Below, piece by piece: positions 1 through 11,067 of a stretch of 64,000 nt of DNA (positions within the stretch are counted from its first letter, which is position 1; each line of letters starts with the position of its first letter). The stretch comes from Apoda limacodes (lineage: Eukaryota; Arthropoda; Insecta; Lepidoptera; Limacodidae): NCBI GenBank assembly GCA_946406115.1, contig OX291548.1:4638373-4702372 (forward strand), written 5' to 3'. The position numbers and the translations under genes are program-made. The notes below the pieces were generated by a model. That model ran no database searches. It saw nothing but the letters and a program-made list of their open reading frames with translations, and had not been told where the DNA came from.

Positions 1-129
1 CTAACCCATTAAGTTGAATTCCAACATAAATTTACAAATACAGTACATAAGTAAGAAAATATTAAAATGTCTTTCTCAGTGGTGAAGCTATGGTTCCTTA
101 TTATATTAATACGTGATCATTTCCTACCT

Positions 130-1520
130 CTGTTACGTGGTGGCCACTTTAACCGTTAACGCAAGCTGACGACAGCACGACCCGTGTAAAAAGCGTCTCC
201 AGGACTGTCATCTGCATAGCACTGTATGTTGTTGTTGTCCAACATGTCATTGATATGCAGTAGAAACAGCGTAGGAGACAGCACAGAGCCTTGCGGGACA
301 CCAGCATTAATGTCCATGCTATCAGAGCAACTACCGTCAACTACGGTTCGTATGCGTCTGCCGGACAAAAAGCTAGCCACCCATTTGCACAAACCTTCGG
401 GCACTCCGTAAGATGGCAACTTCGATAGAAGACCCCGGTGCCAGACCCCATCGAGCGCCTTCGCTATGTCCAGGCTACATGCCAATGCCTCCCCCGAATC
501 TCCATAAAGCCATATTGACGGTCACTGACCAATTCGTGTTCTTCTAGGTATCTTAGAAGCTGCGTGTTGATCACACGCTCCATCACCTTGGAGAGGAGAG
601 AGGTAATAGCGATAGACCTGTAATTCGATGTATCTGTTCTATCGCCCTTTTTGACACCGGGTGCTCATACGCAGTCTTCCATTAAGGCGGAACTTGCCTA
701 GTGTAGTAGGAAAGCGTAAAGAGGCGCGTGAGTGCAGGACATAACTCACGACCACACTTCTTAAGCGCCACTTCTGGTATACCGTCTGACTCACTCGAAC
801 TTATGAACGTCTAGAGAAAGCAACGCCCGCCGGACCCTCCGCTGGGTTATGGAGATTTCCGGCATGGTCTTACCGCACCACGATATAGTAGGTGGTACAG
901 CGCCTTCATCGTTCATATTCGAGTTTGAGGCAAAGAGACTGCCCAGAAGATCGGCTTTCTTTTTAGCACTATGGGCCAAGTCACCATCGCTCTTTCGCAG
1001 TTTTGGTAACGACGATTAGAAAAGTTCCGTTCGGCAGCTTTAGCAAGCGACCGGAAAGCACGACTCCCAGAAGGATAGTTCGGAAGTCGCCCACCTATTT
1101 TGCTGATGAATTGGAATTTTGCCCTGGCAGTTGCTTTGTTACTGAACCTCGAGGCAGCATTTAATTTGCCTTTTACCTCAGAAATATTCGGATCCTAATT
1201 ATTACGAGCCGTGATTCAACCCTCAGTTTGTTTAAGGATTTAGCTTTTCCGCAAGACCTATTAAGCCGCGTTCGTTTTTGACGCCGGCAGCTACTCGCGC
1301 GTCAGGAATATAACATGCTATACCAGCGGAGATTGTCTCAGTGACTGCAGCTGCGCAGACATCAGGATATTCTGAGCAAAAGCAGATCTGCCTTCACGAG
1401 TACGATGCATAAAATTCTCGCAATCCATCCCAGTCTGCCGACTTATAATGCCACACACGATGCCAATTAGTTGGCCCAGATGAATCGGGTTGTGTGCATG
1501 ACACTTGAGTCTGAATTGAT
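130..1520 (-). pseudogene. Non-LTR retrotransposon fragment, copy 1 (EN end plus RT)
   Basis: Remnant of an APE-type non-LTR retrotransposon polyprotein. Reading the minus strand, the end of an endonuclease/linker region is seen first (residues such as DWDGLREFY, about 1400-1460). A linker follows at 791-979 (LLGSLFASNS). The reverse transcriptase palm is at 156-485, with motif A SLDIAKALDGVWH, the motif GVPQGSVLSPTLF and the catalytic box as YADD. Several frame changes break the reading, and an internal deletion follows YADDSPGDAFYTG. The same reading, differently broken, occurs at 14835-15585 and 46765-48170 on the plus strand, so this is one repeat family. The RT identification is firm. 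The exact clade within the Jockey/CR1/I group is not resolved. Confidence 0.85.
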
Positions 1521-2489
1521 ATCTAAAAAACCCCGATTACGTCACACACTTATTGATGATCATCAAATTTGTAAGGGTACATCGTGAAGTCCTAGAAAGC
1601 TGAAATTTGGTAAGTAAGCTAGTATTAGTACACAAACAACAAAAAAAAAACTTAAACTTTGAACTTTTACTACCTAACCCCTTTAACTAGGGGTAATTCT
1701 TCTAATGTATCTTTTTTGTATATAATATATACATACTAAATGGCTGAAGTTAAAACATACTACACAACAAACAAACATGCAAAACATATTTAAAACCACA
1801 GGACAGATTTTCTACATATTTGATAGAATAGGCGAGTCATTACCGCCCCTGGGTTCCATGAAAGCGGTTCTTTGCTTAGAGGAAAGTAAAATTTACAAAG
1901 AAAAAGCCCGTGGGAGTAATTAAGGTCTTACCCCCCCGCTTTGCCTGTATGTAATGACTGTTTAAGATTAAGTGTGATGATTTTTTTTGCAAACACTATC
2001 GTGTGAGCTATCATTGGATAGGGCTTCAAGTAAGAATTCGATGTACTTTTGTTTCATTTTCTTTAAGACATATATGTTGTGCAATATTGGCTTCAAAATT
2101 TAAAAAAACTAAAATAGTCAAATTGCCTTTTGGGTTTTTTTTTTGTTGTTTTTATGTTGTAATTATTGTAATACGTAGTTTTATTATTCTGCCACGCATA
2201 GATCGCTTTGTAAGTTATTTAGAAAGCTTAAGTAACTTTTAACACTTTGCATAGCTGTGTATAATAATAAAAAGGTGACAAATTTCAAAAAGTAAAATAA
2301 GAAGAAATCCAATAAAGGGTGACAAAAATGTTTTGTATATTCAAACCAAATGTATTTGTAACCGAATTCGCAGAAATGCAAAGCTGTAGTTGTTATAGCG
2401 TGGCTCTTTGAGGGGCTTGAGGAAGTTTGTTGAGGCTTCGTACGATTTCTCAGGAAACAATGCCTACCCGGATATTGCGGACAAACAAA
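1521..2489. other. AT-rich stretch, no gene recognised
   Basis: Contains homopolymer T/A runs and two small open frames (2003-2242 plus, 2184-2381 minus) of hydrophobic, low-complexity composition that overlap each other and look like chance. A short stretch at about 2450-2480 (CAATGCCTACCCGGATATTG) weakly resembles the repeat core at 12900 and 31560. Confidence 0.5.
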
Positions 2490-2515
2490 AATATATATAT
2501 ATATATATATATATA
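2490..2515. repeat. (AT)13 microsatellite
   Basis: Thirteen uninterrupted AT dinucleotides. Confidence 0.95.
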
Positions 2516-3415
2516 ACTACCACAGAGCAAGGTATACAAGGCGCTGGTGCTACTCGGCTGCGAGCGCAACATGGTTCAGAGCTCTGTGATACTTACAGAA
2601 ATATTTCTTTTACTAACTCTAGCAGTGTTATTGAATGTTTGAAAAGAAGTACATCTGTAATGTACTATTATTTACAAGCGATACAAGTGAGCTAGGCTGC
2701 TAATCACAGACGTGGTTATCGGTTGCGAGCCGAAGGCGAAGGCGTAATTGAGCAGAGGTCACGAGAGTCATACGACTGTTTTCAACACACTTAACAGCAA
2801 ATGTTTATGTTGTAAAAACTTGATAAATAATGGAATCTCATTCTCGTAGATATGTTTTTAAAACGTATATTTGATTTATCTTTTCAAAAATAATACCTTA
2901 GTTCTTAGGCTCTCTTTTCGCTTAAAATTTTAAAAAAAGACGTTCAGTAAAACGCACTTGTGCGGTAATTATCATTACCACACAAGTGCGTAATTTACGC
3001 TATTTAGATGCTGAACACGGTGCAGTGGAGGCTTCTTTATGAGCAAGTGTGATGAAAATATTTTTTTTCGATACTTACGGTTGTTTAATGTTCTATACTT
3101 GGAAGGGTTATCTGGTAATTTTATTCTATCGTGATAAAGTTAATTGAAAACTGTTTTTAATTAACGAAGACAGTCAAAGAAATATCTGAGATGATGAATA
3201 GATTACAACTGTGCCAAAACGATGCTATAAATATAATTTAAGCCCTGTAAGTTGTAATAAAAGATATTATCTTTAATTTACTTATATTTAAAACATAAGA
3301 ATCAAATTTTAATGTCGACATGTTTATTTTATTAGAGTAGTATTATGTAATACATATGTTAATAACATCAATTATGCACAAATAAACAAGCAAATAAACT
3401 AAACATTAGTTTCAA
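2516..3415. other. Unassigned AT-rich DNA with a hairpin at 2953-2990
   Basis: No coding signal recognised. A 16-bp inverted repeat (one mismatch) with a 6-nt loop lies at 2953-2968 / 2975-2990 (arm CGCACTTGTGCGGTAA). Confidence 0.5.
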
Positions 3416-3634
3416 TAAGGCTGGGTTGCACCAACTAACTTTGATGTTAACCAGTCGCCAAAAATGGGAAATTGTAATGAAATTTCTATATTCAGCTATT
3501 TTTAATATATAAAAAAAAACCAGTTAGTGGTTTGCTGAACTTTGACGGGCCGGTTAAGTTTAAAAATTTGATTTTTACAATTTGAATTTGACGGCTGGTT
3601 AACGTCAAAGTTAGTCGGTGGAACCAAGCCTTAG
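3415..3634. mobile_element. MITE with ~42-bp terminal inverted repeats
   Basis: The left arm begins TAAGGCTGGGTTGCACCAAC and the right end is its imperfect complement (…GGTGGAACCAAGCCTTA). The arms also share the inner block around TTAACCAG. Total length is about 218 bp, with no coding capacity in the AT-rich centre. The outermost bases read TA-AGGCT…AGCCT-TA, consistent with a TA target-site duplication as used by Tc1/mariner or PIF/Harbinger-type transposases. The superfamily is therefore inferred, while the TIR structure is directly visible. Confidence 0.85.
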
Positions 3635-3729
3635 TCAGCCAGCTTGTGAACAATTTAGAGTTAATCCAAAATTATATCTTGTAACATTTGAAATTTTGCA
3701 CAGACGCTCCTGTTGTAACGTTAGCGATC

Positions 3730-3812
3730 ATTTTTTTTATACCACTAAGGTGGTAAACAAGCTTGCAGTCCGTCTGATAGTAAGCGGTCACCGCAGCCTA
3801 TGAAAGGATTCT
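3730..3812 (-). mobile_element. LINE 3'-end fragment (family 'GTPGVASVHRLR')
   Basis: Plus-strand text TTTTTTTATACCACTAAGGT followed by GGTAAACAAGCTTGCAGTCC and GGTCACCGCAGCCTATG matches the 3' tail of the longer copy at 55843-56115, which ends an RT-type reading frame on the minus strand. This is a severely 5'-truncated insertion. Sister fragments lie at 38655, 44907, 55843 and 57425, all in the same orientation. Confidence 0.75.
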
Positions 3813-4660
3813 GCAAAGATCATCTTCTAAACGGATAAAATATGTTTTATATGGAAATCTGTCATTTTTTAAGCTAAATTCATAAATTAGGTATTTGGCC
3901 TTAATTTTAAAAAATATGTAAAATAAAATTAATTCGTATATCGTACTATGAACGTTTTTACTGAATTTTTTTATTAGGTAAAGTTCACGTCGACAAAGTC
4001 ACGGGAAAAGACTAGTGGAATACCTATATACTTAAAATGATATATGGTTAAATCCGTGACAGACACCTGCTGAGGTGTTGACCGAGGACGTCGCGACATC
4101 CCGGCGCGAAATGAAACAAGAATTTTCAGCAGAAACACTAAACTTAACTCGTTTTGAATTTACATCGCATCGCATGAGCAAGAATTTACATCGCAGGTCA
4201 AGCCAAATACTTAGTATTAATCTGTGTGCAGTGGCTGCTATTGTTATAATTAAAGTATTAAATGGTGGCGGTTTACAAGATGGGTAATATCAAAAGGCAA
4301 AAAGTGTGACTACTCAGAAAAATATAACTTTTTAATCGCAATTATTTTCAATTTTGTTAAAGTCTCAATCAAGTTCTATAAACGTTTAAAAAAATGCCAC
4401 TACTTTGAGGTAACCTTGATATTACTTATTGTATACCACTGTAAGATATTTAACTTTATAGAACTTTTATGACTTCGAGAATGTTCCAAAGTCGTAACAT
4501 GTAATGGTTACGTTGGCGTTGAGGGAGCCGTAGTGCGAAGTTACGAGTTATGTATGTGTGAAGAGGAGCTCTTACTTTATTCGGTTATACACTTAACCTT
4601 CGCGTAAACGCTTAACGTTAATTTGATCTTAAATCTCGGATTTATAAAACGTATTTTTTT
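3813..4660. other. Unassigned; one unrecognised small frame at 4075-4287 (+)
   Basis: The frame 4075-4287 (70 aa, Arg/Ser-rich N-half and a hydrophobic segment LCAVAAIVIIKVL) has a GC-rich start (GAGGACGTCGCGACATCCCG). No homology is recognised and no splice context stands out, so it is left unassigned. Confidence 0.35.
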
Positions 4661-4663
4661 TAA

Positions 4664-4964
4664 AAAAACATCGGCCCAGTGCGTGTTGGACTCGCGCTCT
4701 AAGGACTACCTATAACAACGGCAAAACAATCACTGTTGTATGTAATCCCCCTCAAATATTTTTTTTTTTGTTTTTTAGTATTTGTTGTTATAGCGGCAAC
4801 AGAAATACATCTTCTGTGAATATTTCAACTGTCTAGCTATTACGGTTCATGAGATACAGCCTGGTGACAGACGGACAGACGGAGGGACGGACGGACGGAC
4901 GCACAGCAAAGTCTTAGTATTAGGGTTCCACTAATTACCCTTTGGGTGCGGAACCCTAAAAAGG
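4664..4964. repeat. Interspersed repeat, GGCC..GTTGGACTC / GGAACCCTAAAAA type
   Basis: Bounded by CATCGGCCCAGTGCGTGTTG and GGGTGCGGAACCCTAAAAA, with an internal (GACG)n-like tract at 4868-4900. Same family as 13095-13530 and 28291-28685, which lie in the opposite orientation. Both ends are recognisable, so this is a fairly complete short copy (~300 bp). Class is not resolved. No coding capacity. Confidence 0.75.
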
Positions 4965-5159
4965 AGCAAGAATTAATGGCTACAAGAAAGAATTCTCTCT
5001 ACCAGAAAACATCTTGGCAGTTTTGTTTAACTTTAACTTTCCTGAAAATTTCTGGAATATTTTTGCAAATAATATAAATATTTAGTTTATCTATTTCAAA
5101 TAGAAGAAGACGTATAAACATGTAGGTACTAAAGACGTTTCCACTACAGATGCACACGT

Positions 5160-5312
5160 CTCTCTCTCTTTAGAGAATGGAGGCTTAGGCCATGTTCTAC
5201 CGTGCTAGATCAGTGCGAAAGTGTAAGTGTTCTCGAGCTATACCATAAGGTCACTGACTTGGCTTAACGATTACTGTCTTACATTAGCTAGGCCGACGCA
5301 GTTACAAGCTTG
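5160..5312. repeat. Interspersed repeat shared with 60915-61140
   Basis: Core text AGGCTTAGGCCATGTTCTAC … CTTGGCTTAACGATTACTGT is repeated, diverged, at 60930-61060 in the same orientation. From general knowledge this resembles a widespread lepidopteran repeat (GGCTTAGACCATAGTCTACC…). Confidence 0.6.
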
Positions 5313-5424
5313 GGAAATGTGTTATGTCATGTTCACATAGCACAATGCGGAATACATAAATATTAATCACGCTGTCAAAGAAGTAAAATTAAATGTGAAC
5401 AAAAGTTTATTGTTAAAAAAAGCT

Positions 5425-5665
5425 TAATGTTTTCAAATATTAAGCTTTAAAGCGCTAATTTTTGTTAGAATCAAGTGAACCACCTTGCCAGCTTAATGGT
5501 GTTAAAAAAATCACGGCAGTAGAAAATCATACATAACGAATTTAAAAGGAATATTAAGACAGCTAAGTTGGCTTTATAAGTTAACAAGTAATAGTCGACC
5601 AACTAATAAAATGTACTTGAAGAAGTAAACATTTCGTACAAATTCTATTAAAAATTACTTAGATT
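5425..5665. repeat. Internal fragment of the 36.4/42.1-kb repeat family
   Basis: The run of matches CTAATTTTTGTTAGA, AACAAGTAATAGTCGACCAA, ATAAAATGTA and TTTCGTACAAATTC also occurs in order at 36725-36915 and, inverted, at 42345-42535. This copy lacks the terminal GGGTTCCGT and GGCCGAT ends, so it is an internal relic. Confidence 0.8.
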
Positions 5666-6435
5666 GAGTTGTTACATGTGTAAAGCAGGTAGAAAATAAA
5701 AGTTAATAGGTAATCCGTGTAAAATTGTAAAAAAATTAAATTTTAACGTTCTCAATAATAATATTTTCTAAAAAAAACAATAGTTAAGTTCGAATTCAAC
5801 AAAATCGGTTTTGATTGAAATACTTAATTTTTGAAATATGCGCAATAATCCTTATTCTCTCCGTAACTTAATGCGTGCAAGACACGTACTTGGCTGGTTT
5901 ATTAAATTTCAGCCCGTTATGACCACAATAAAGTTGATGAGTATGTAGTTTTGAAGATTTAAATTATATCTTTGATTTTATAATACGATTTAGGTACATA
6001 TTAATATTATACAATTATGTTTTACATTTAGAAACAAAATGCTACGCACCATGTTATGCCGACAAAAATTTACTAAAATACTTAAAAGTAAAAATAACCA
6101 GCAACATTGTTTTCATAGATAACATGATTTCTGTATATATTGTTGTATTTTCTGTCTTAAACAAAAGTTTTATCTAAATTGCTCCATAGAAGCAATTGTT
6201 CCATGCGTGTCGTCTTTATTGTTATTTCTCTTCAGAGGGTCACACACTACACAACAGTACACAGAGGGAAACAAAAACAAAGATTATGTAAATACACGAA
6301 CCTTCATTACTAGTATCTACAATATCGAAATGCTTCGATTAAGTCCTAAGTGAGAACTTTAAATAAAACGTTTGAGCAATTACTTTTGTTAAGAACTGGT
6401 AATCTACAGCGACCTCTTGCTCGTATCTAACGAAA
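5666..6435. other. AT-rich, nothing recognised
   Basis: No open frame above background, no clear inverted or tandem repeat. Confidence 0.5.
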
Positions 6436-6439
6436 CCCT

Positions 6440-6710
6440 AAATCCTATCCTATAAATATTATAAATGCGAAAGTTTGTTTGTCTGTCTGTCTGTCTGCCT
6501 ATCTGTCTTGTCTTTTTATTACTTCATAAGTCACTCATACATGGACCAATTTAAATTTCGTATGGAGATAGTTTATTACAAAAAAATCAGAAATTCTCGA
6601 AACAAACTATAGCTTGTTATAGAAAATTTCATTAATATAAATTAAGGAGTTCCTTGCCGATAACCGAATTTAAGGCGGGTGGAGCCGCTGGCAAAATTAA
6701 TTAATTATCA
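6440..6710 (+). repeat. Interspersed repeat, ATTATAAATGCGAAAGTTTG type
   Basis: Begins near ATTATAAATGCGAAAGTTTG followed by (TCTG)n, then AAATTTCGTATGGAGATAG, AACAAACTATAGCTTG and ends CCGAATTTAAGGCGGGTGGA. The same parts occur at 8495-8700 (inverted), 20555-20725, 20735-21070, 39000-39110, 55500-55745 and 58455-58700 (inverted). Very common in lepidopteran genomes. Non-autonomous, class uncertain. Confidence 0.75.
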
Positions 6711-7149
6711 GCTGTTTTGTACCGTTGTTATCGGGGCCGCGCCTAGGTTCCGAACTGTTAAACCAAGACTCCGAATTCGAGTTTTAAAAAATAAAATTCG
6801 AAACACAAAATTAAATTGTTAAATATGAAAATAGAATAACTTAGAAATGTCACAAAACAGAGTTTTATAGAAAAATGGTAAGGGCAGCCGACGCGGTCGG
6901 AAGGTGGAAGGAGACTGAGGTTCGAGCTGGACTCTATTGCTAAACTGAACTGTATGTAGCTAAGCCAGCACGGCTGTCAGCACTTCTACTTACTAGCTAG
7001 GGGTGTAACAGAATGCAACCTGTCTTTTCTGGCAACACTCTACTTTATGGTTGTTTTTAGTCTGCAAAATTAACATATTTTTAAAACAAAGTCTTTGCCT
7101 TTTTTGACTTAAAATAACCTATTTTCCCTGAAAAATGTTTTGTTAATTA
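6711..7149. other. Unassigned
   Basis: Contains a GC-richer patch (GCCGACGCGGTCGGAAGG, about 6885) but no recognisable gene. Confidence 0.4.
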
Positions 7150-7749
7150 TATAAAAAGGTGTTAGGTGTAAAAGTGATGTGCCATTGTTAAGTGAGGATC
7201 CCACGCCACGAACATTAGGTTTTTTTTTCTATTTGTATTGTAATACTTTAAGTTAGATCTTGTCCCTACCTTTTATGTCCTCTCTCAGGTTAAGCTATAA
7301 TTTAGGGCTTTCTTAGGTCCCCTTAGAAGACAACGAGGTCCATTTAGGTACAGAACAACACCTATGGAAGTAAGTCAAGTCGCCTCATATTTTCATTAGA
7401 GTTAGATTGTACCTGTCATTATTGACAAAACAAAATCGTTAGCCAGAGTGAGGGGAACGACCTACATTTTACTAACATCTGTACAATTGTTAGTTAGGTA
7501 ATTAAATTTGTTGTAACCTGAACTTGATATTGGCACATTTTTAGCCCAGACTCCCATTTTGATATTGTTTTTAACTAGTCTTACTACTGGGTTGGCATAC
7601 ACCAAAAACATACCACTATTTCTGAGTAGGTTTTAGGTAAAATAAGTTTTATTTAATATTTAAAAGCCGTTTGTTTCAACTGTTCATACTTTGTTTTTAA
7701 ACATTTGTGTTTAAGTTTAGTTTAGTTATGTCCTGTTTGTTTATATAAA

Positions 7750-8155
7750 ATGGCCACACCTAAAACTGTTTTGGCTGGAGACTTACGTTGGTTAGCAACA
7801 GCTGCAGCCTTGATTACAAGGCCGGACAAAGGTGATGCCCTGATTCATCGGTATGAGCAGCTTGATGGTAGGATGAACACCATTCAAGATGCTTATGTAA
7901 AAGCTATTTTAGGCTTGCCGGAGGAAAATGAGGCCAAGCTTACCGCAGACGTGGACCAGGCTAAGGGCCTTTGTGACCAGATTGTCAATAGGGTGTCACA
8001 AATTCGTCGGGCTGAGACTAAGATCATTGCCCTTAAGGATGAATGTGACAACTCTGTGGGGGTTACATCAGGCTTTGCCTACTTTGGACCTGCCTAAATT
8101 TTATGGTGATTTAGCACAGTGGCAATCGTTCATAAACACGTTTAATAGGTGTCTA
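7750..8155 (+). pseudogene. BEL/Pao gag N-terminus (frameshifted)
   Basis: Gag-like structural protein start of the BEL element. The frame from ATG 7750 gives about 103 sensible residues: an alpha-helical, charged segment with ALITRPDKGDALIHRYEQLD and later QIVNRVSQIRRAETKI, typical of the coiled N-terminal region of Pao/BEL Gag. A frame change near 8060 is followed in another frame by LPKFYGDLAQWQSFINTF (8085-8150), which matches the capsid entry motif 'LPKF.G....W..F...F' of BEL elements. The reading then hits a stop and unrelated DNA begins. The upstream ATG has an AAAATGG context. Identification rests on the LPKFxGD motif and on order with the downstream pol pieces. Confidence 0.8.
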
Positions 8156-8237
8156 TAAATCTGGCATAGCCAAGTCGTAGCGACTTATACCACATTTATT
8201 TGCTAATTTTTTGCCAAAAATTGATTTTTTTGCTTCC

Positions 8238-8475
8238 GAGATACCATGATCCTTCTAGCTTGAGACTAAAGCTAGCGTAGCCACCATTGTATCTCCGCAC
8301 CTATTGCACCTGAAAACACGGGGTTTGCACCCTATTTTTTTGCTCCACCGGTTTTCGAGATACCATGGTCCTGGTAGCTTTAGACTAAAGCTAGCGTAGC
8401 CACCATCGTATTTTCGGACCTATTGCAGCAATCAACACGGTGTTTGCACCCTACTTTTTTGCCTTTTTTTAACGT
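8238..8475. repeat. 119-bp tandem duplication
   Basis: Two head-to-tail copies of a 119-bp unit starting GAGATACCATG at 8238 and 8357. Both contain the self-complementary block TAGCTTGAGACTAAAGCTAG (second copy TAGCTTTAGACTAAAGCTAG) and the tail CACGG(G/T)GTTTGCACCCTA. It interrupts the BEL gag region. Confidence 0.9.
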
Positions 8476-8494
8476 TGTCGATGATATATTACAA

Positions 8495-8705
8495 GTAGCT
8501 TTTGCCCGCGGTTCCACCCGCCCTAAATTCGGTTATCAGTGTAGGATTTAAACGGCAACTCCTCAATTATAGGAAAAAACCGACTCACACTTGACGTTTT
8601 CAAGTAATCTATGTCCTTACCCGGGACTAAAGTTATCTTCGTGCCAAATTTGCCCACGGTTCTAGCCGCCCTAATTTCGATTATCGGTAAAGGCCCTTCA
8701 CCCCC
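8495..8705 (-). repeat. Interspersed repeat (same family as 58455-58700)
   Basis: GCTTTTGCCCGCGGTTCCAC, CACTTGACGTTTTCAAGTA and CTATGT(C/T)CTT are shared with 58455-58580 in the same orientation. This is the inverse of the ATTATAAATGCGAAAG-type repeat (the 58.5-kb copy runs on to AGCATTTATAATATT). Inserted in the BEL element. A second CCCACGGTTC…GCCGCCCTAA at 8653 suggests a partial duplication. Confidence 0.75.
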
Positions 8706-8959
8706 CTCCCCTCCTAGTATGCAATAAGTAAGTTTAGCGCCCCACCCTGACACTCAAGAGTCCTTATCATTTGAGCATAAAGCACACACCGGATACACCA
8801 GGTATGTAGGTAGGTATTTGCACCAATTTGATAGGTCAAGACCCCTTCAGGCCCCTGATCGGCCTCTACTTCGGTGCTTAAGAAGCGTCCGCCGTATGTT
8901 ATTACAGTAGGATCTACTGCCGCCACAGTTAGGTTACCGCCTACTAGTCCATCAGAGCG

Positions 8960-9150
8960 ATGACTAGCTGTAGCAAGTACCTCTTCTTTCTACGATACCA
9001 AATTAGCACCACTGACAGTTGTGCTCCCCACTGCACAGGTTCGAGCCTTCATGTCTTGTGCCTCCTTTGTGGTAGTACGAGCATTACTCGATTCGGGTGC
9101 TCAGGGTTGCTTGGTATCGACCTCTTCACACAGATTTTGGTCATGCAATA
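8960..9150 (+). pseudogene. BEL/Pao aspartic protease fragment
   Basis: One plus-strand frame reads STSSFYDTKLAPLTVVLPTA followed by QVRAF and, 18 residues on, VVRALLDSGAQ. The block 'LPTA-V' then 'ALLDSG-Q' is the standard protease region of BEL/Pao pol, with DSG the catalytic aspartate triad. It lies between gag (7750-8155) and RT (9437-9745) as expected. The frame decays after about 9150. The flap and C-terminal half of the protease are not recognised, so it is a relic. An unrelated-looking minus-strand frame (8714-8926) precedes it. Confidence 0.75.
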
Positions 9151-9436
9151 ATGGGCCCAGCACTTCCAATTTGTGCCCCTTTTCAGACTGACCCTGTCTG
9201 ACTTCTCAGTATGTCCCTTGCTGATACAGCTTAGTGCTTTTGGAAAGTTGAAAAGCCTCCTGCAACTCCTAAGTCTGACCCGGCTGTTGAATAGTGTGAG
9301 GCCTTTTTTGTGTATAATACCGGTCGATATTCGACTGGTCAATTCTTCACCTGGCTCTCTTTTTAGCCAAACGGACCTGATCTCAGCCGCTCCAGGATGC
9401 TAGCAAAAAACGGTTAATTTGCATGGAGAGGCGTAT

Positions 9437-9745
9437 TAAGAGTTCATACAGGAGAACCAAGCTTTGCACCATATGTCTCTTTCTGAGCTTGACTGGACAA
9501 GGGAGGAACACTTCTTCATTCCTCACCATGCTGTCTTTGAAGCGGGGAAAATAAGAGTTGTCTTTGAAGGTTCGGCTCCTAGTTCAAACGGTGTGTCCCT
9601 TAATAAGTGTCTTCACTCGGGACCCGAATTGCACCGGGATAGTCTTGACATTCTGACCAATTTTCGGGGACATCAGCTAGTTCTCGTCAGTGATATCCAT
9701 ATGATGTTTCGTCAGTCGGTGATCCTAAAGGAAGATCGCAGGTAA
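9437..9745 (+). pseudogene. BEL/Pao reverse transcriptase, N-terminal part
   Basis: RNA-dependent DNA polymerase segment. The frame reads FIQENQALHHM, then WTREEHFFIPHHAVFEA, KIRVVFEGSAPSSNGVSLN, and LVSDIHMMFRQ at the end, corresponding to the conserved BEL blocks 'YY(L/I)PHH-V', 'RVVFD-SA--S-G-SLND' and 'DI-KMFRQ' (motif A, whose catalytic Asp is kept here in SDIHMMFRQ). The downstream YVDD box is not recovered: after 9745 the frame breaks and 9746-9946 gives only broken reading. Upstream, the frame can be followed to about 9437, earlier than the ATG at 9464. Clearly a polymerase relic. Confidence 0.85.
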
Positions 9746-9969
9746 CCGATTGCGGATTGTTTCTCCTTTCAGATAGAAGCTTTTCCAGTTCCTAAGACCT
9801 GGACTTAGCGGACTGTGTTGTCTACCATAGCCCGAATTTTTGATGCTTGCGGCTAGCTTGCTCCTGTTGTTTCTTAGGTCATCTGTCATTTACAAAAGCT
9901 TTGGTTGTAGGGAATCTCCTGGGACACCCCGCTTACCGGTGATCTATTGACATATTTGATGCGTTATGT

Positions 9970-10440
9970 ATCTTCCATTCAGGATCTCCATCATGTGCGC
10001 ATGTCTAGGTGCTTTCTACCGTCGGGTCAATCCAATGTCATTTTCTACGGCTTCTGTGACGCTTCTGAGGCTGGCTATGCGACTGTGATTTATCTTCGTG
10101 CCGTCCAGCCTGGAGGTTCGTTCCTTCTCAGTTTGGTTACTGCCAATACTAAGGTCGCCCTAATTCGCGATTTATGATTTCAAAGATGGAATTGTCTGGT
10201 GTTCCTCTTTTGAGCCAATTGCTCAATTACGTGGTTTCGACCTTGGGCCAACCTGTACCCATTTCCCACGTCTACGCTTGGACTGACAGCCAGATTGTGC
10301 TCGCCTGGCTTAAAACTTCTGTACATAAATTAGAGACCTATGTGGCGAATAGGGTTTCTAAGATTTTGGAGACTTCAGCTGCCACTGAGTGAAATCACGT
10401 TCCAGGGAAATTGAATGCAGCCGACATCGCTTCCCGTGGA
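9970..10440 (+). pseudogene. BEL/Pao RNase H region
   Basis: Two overlapping frames cover the RNase H-like domain. The first holds IFYGFCDASEAGYATVIYLR (first catalytic Asp in FCDASE, ~10050). After a frame change near 10175, KMELSGVPLLSQL and YAWTDSQIVLAWLKT carry the Glu of KxEL and the second Asp of WTDS. A premature TGA at 10390 is followed in frame by NHVPGKLNAADIASRG, the 'HVPG--NPAD--SRG' motif that closes the domain. Motif order matches Pao/BEL polyproteins. Two breaks show it is inactive. Confidence 0.85.
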
Positions 10441-10825
10441 TTTATGGCTTCTATTTTGGTCGAGCATCCACTTTGGTGGGGACCTGAATGGCTTTTTGGA
10501 CCAGGGTCAGGGTAGCCTTCTTCTAGTCGGAAGTTGGTGGACCCTCTTCCAGGCTTACGTCCCGGCGTCAAAGATTGACCCTTCACTTTGTTCAGATTTG
10601 TTGTTGACTAGGTTCCACTCTCTTGAAAAATTGGTGGGAATGATTGGCTAGATTTACCGATTTGTCAACGACGCATGTTGACCTCCGATTCAGGATTTTG
10701 AACTCGTCTTATCGCTGCCATAACGTGAACAAGCGCTCAATATTTTAGTGCGCAATGTATAACGAGAGCACTATGGGACTTTAATAGGGGATCTTCAAGC
10801 TGGTCGCTCCAAAATCAAAGGAGAT

Positions 10826-11015
10826 TTGCCCAGACTTAACCCATTCCTCGACGATCGTGGACTAATTCGTGTAGGTGGCCGATTACGTCATGCAAACTTG
10901 CCTTGCGGAGCTCACCATCCGCTTTTGCCTAAGGATAGCCTAGGCTCTCATGCAGGACTCAGGAGTCATACTCCAACGACAGTTTTGGAATGTCTCAGAT
11001 CCAAGAGTTATTAGG
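10826..11015 (+). pseudogene. BEL/Pao integrase N-terminal (pre-core) fragment
   Basis: Frame reads LNPFLDDRGLIRVGGRLRHA followed by LPCGAHHPLLPKDS. 'L-PFLD--GLIRVGGRL--A-L----HP-ILPK-' is the conserved BEL/Pao block immediately before the H2C2 zinc-binding integrase N-terminus. The following zinc-finger text is out of frame and degraded (stop at 11012). Confidence 0.85.
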
Positions 11016-11067
11016 TGTGTGCTCTTTAGTGCATAACCTGTTTTAAGCTCTAGGCAATTTGACTCAA

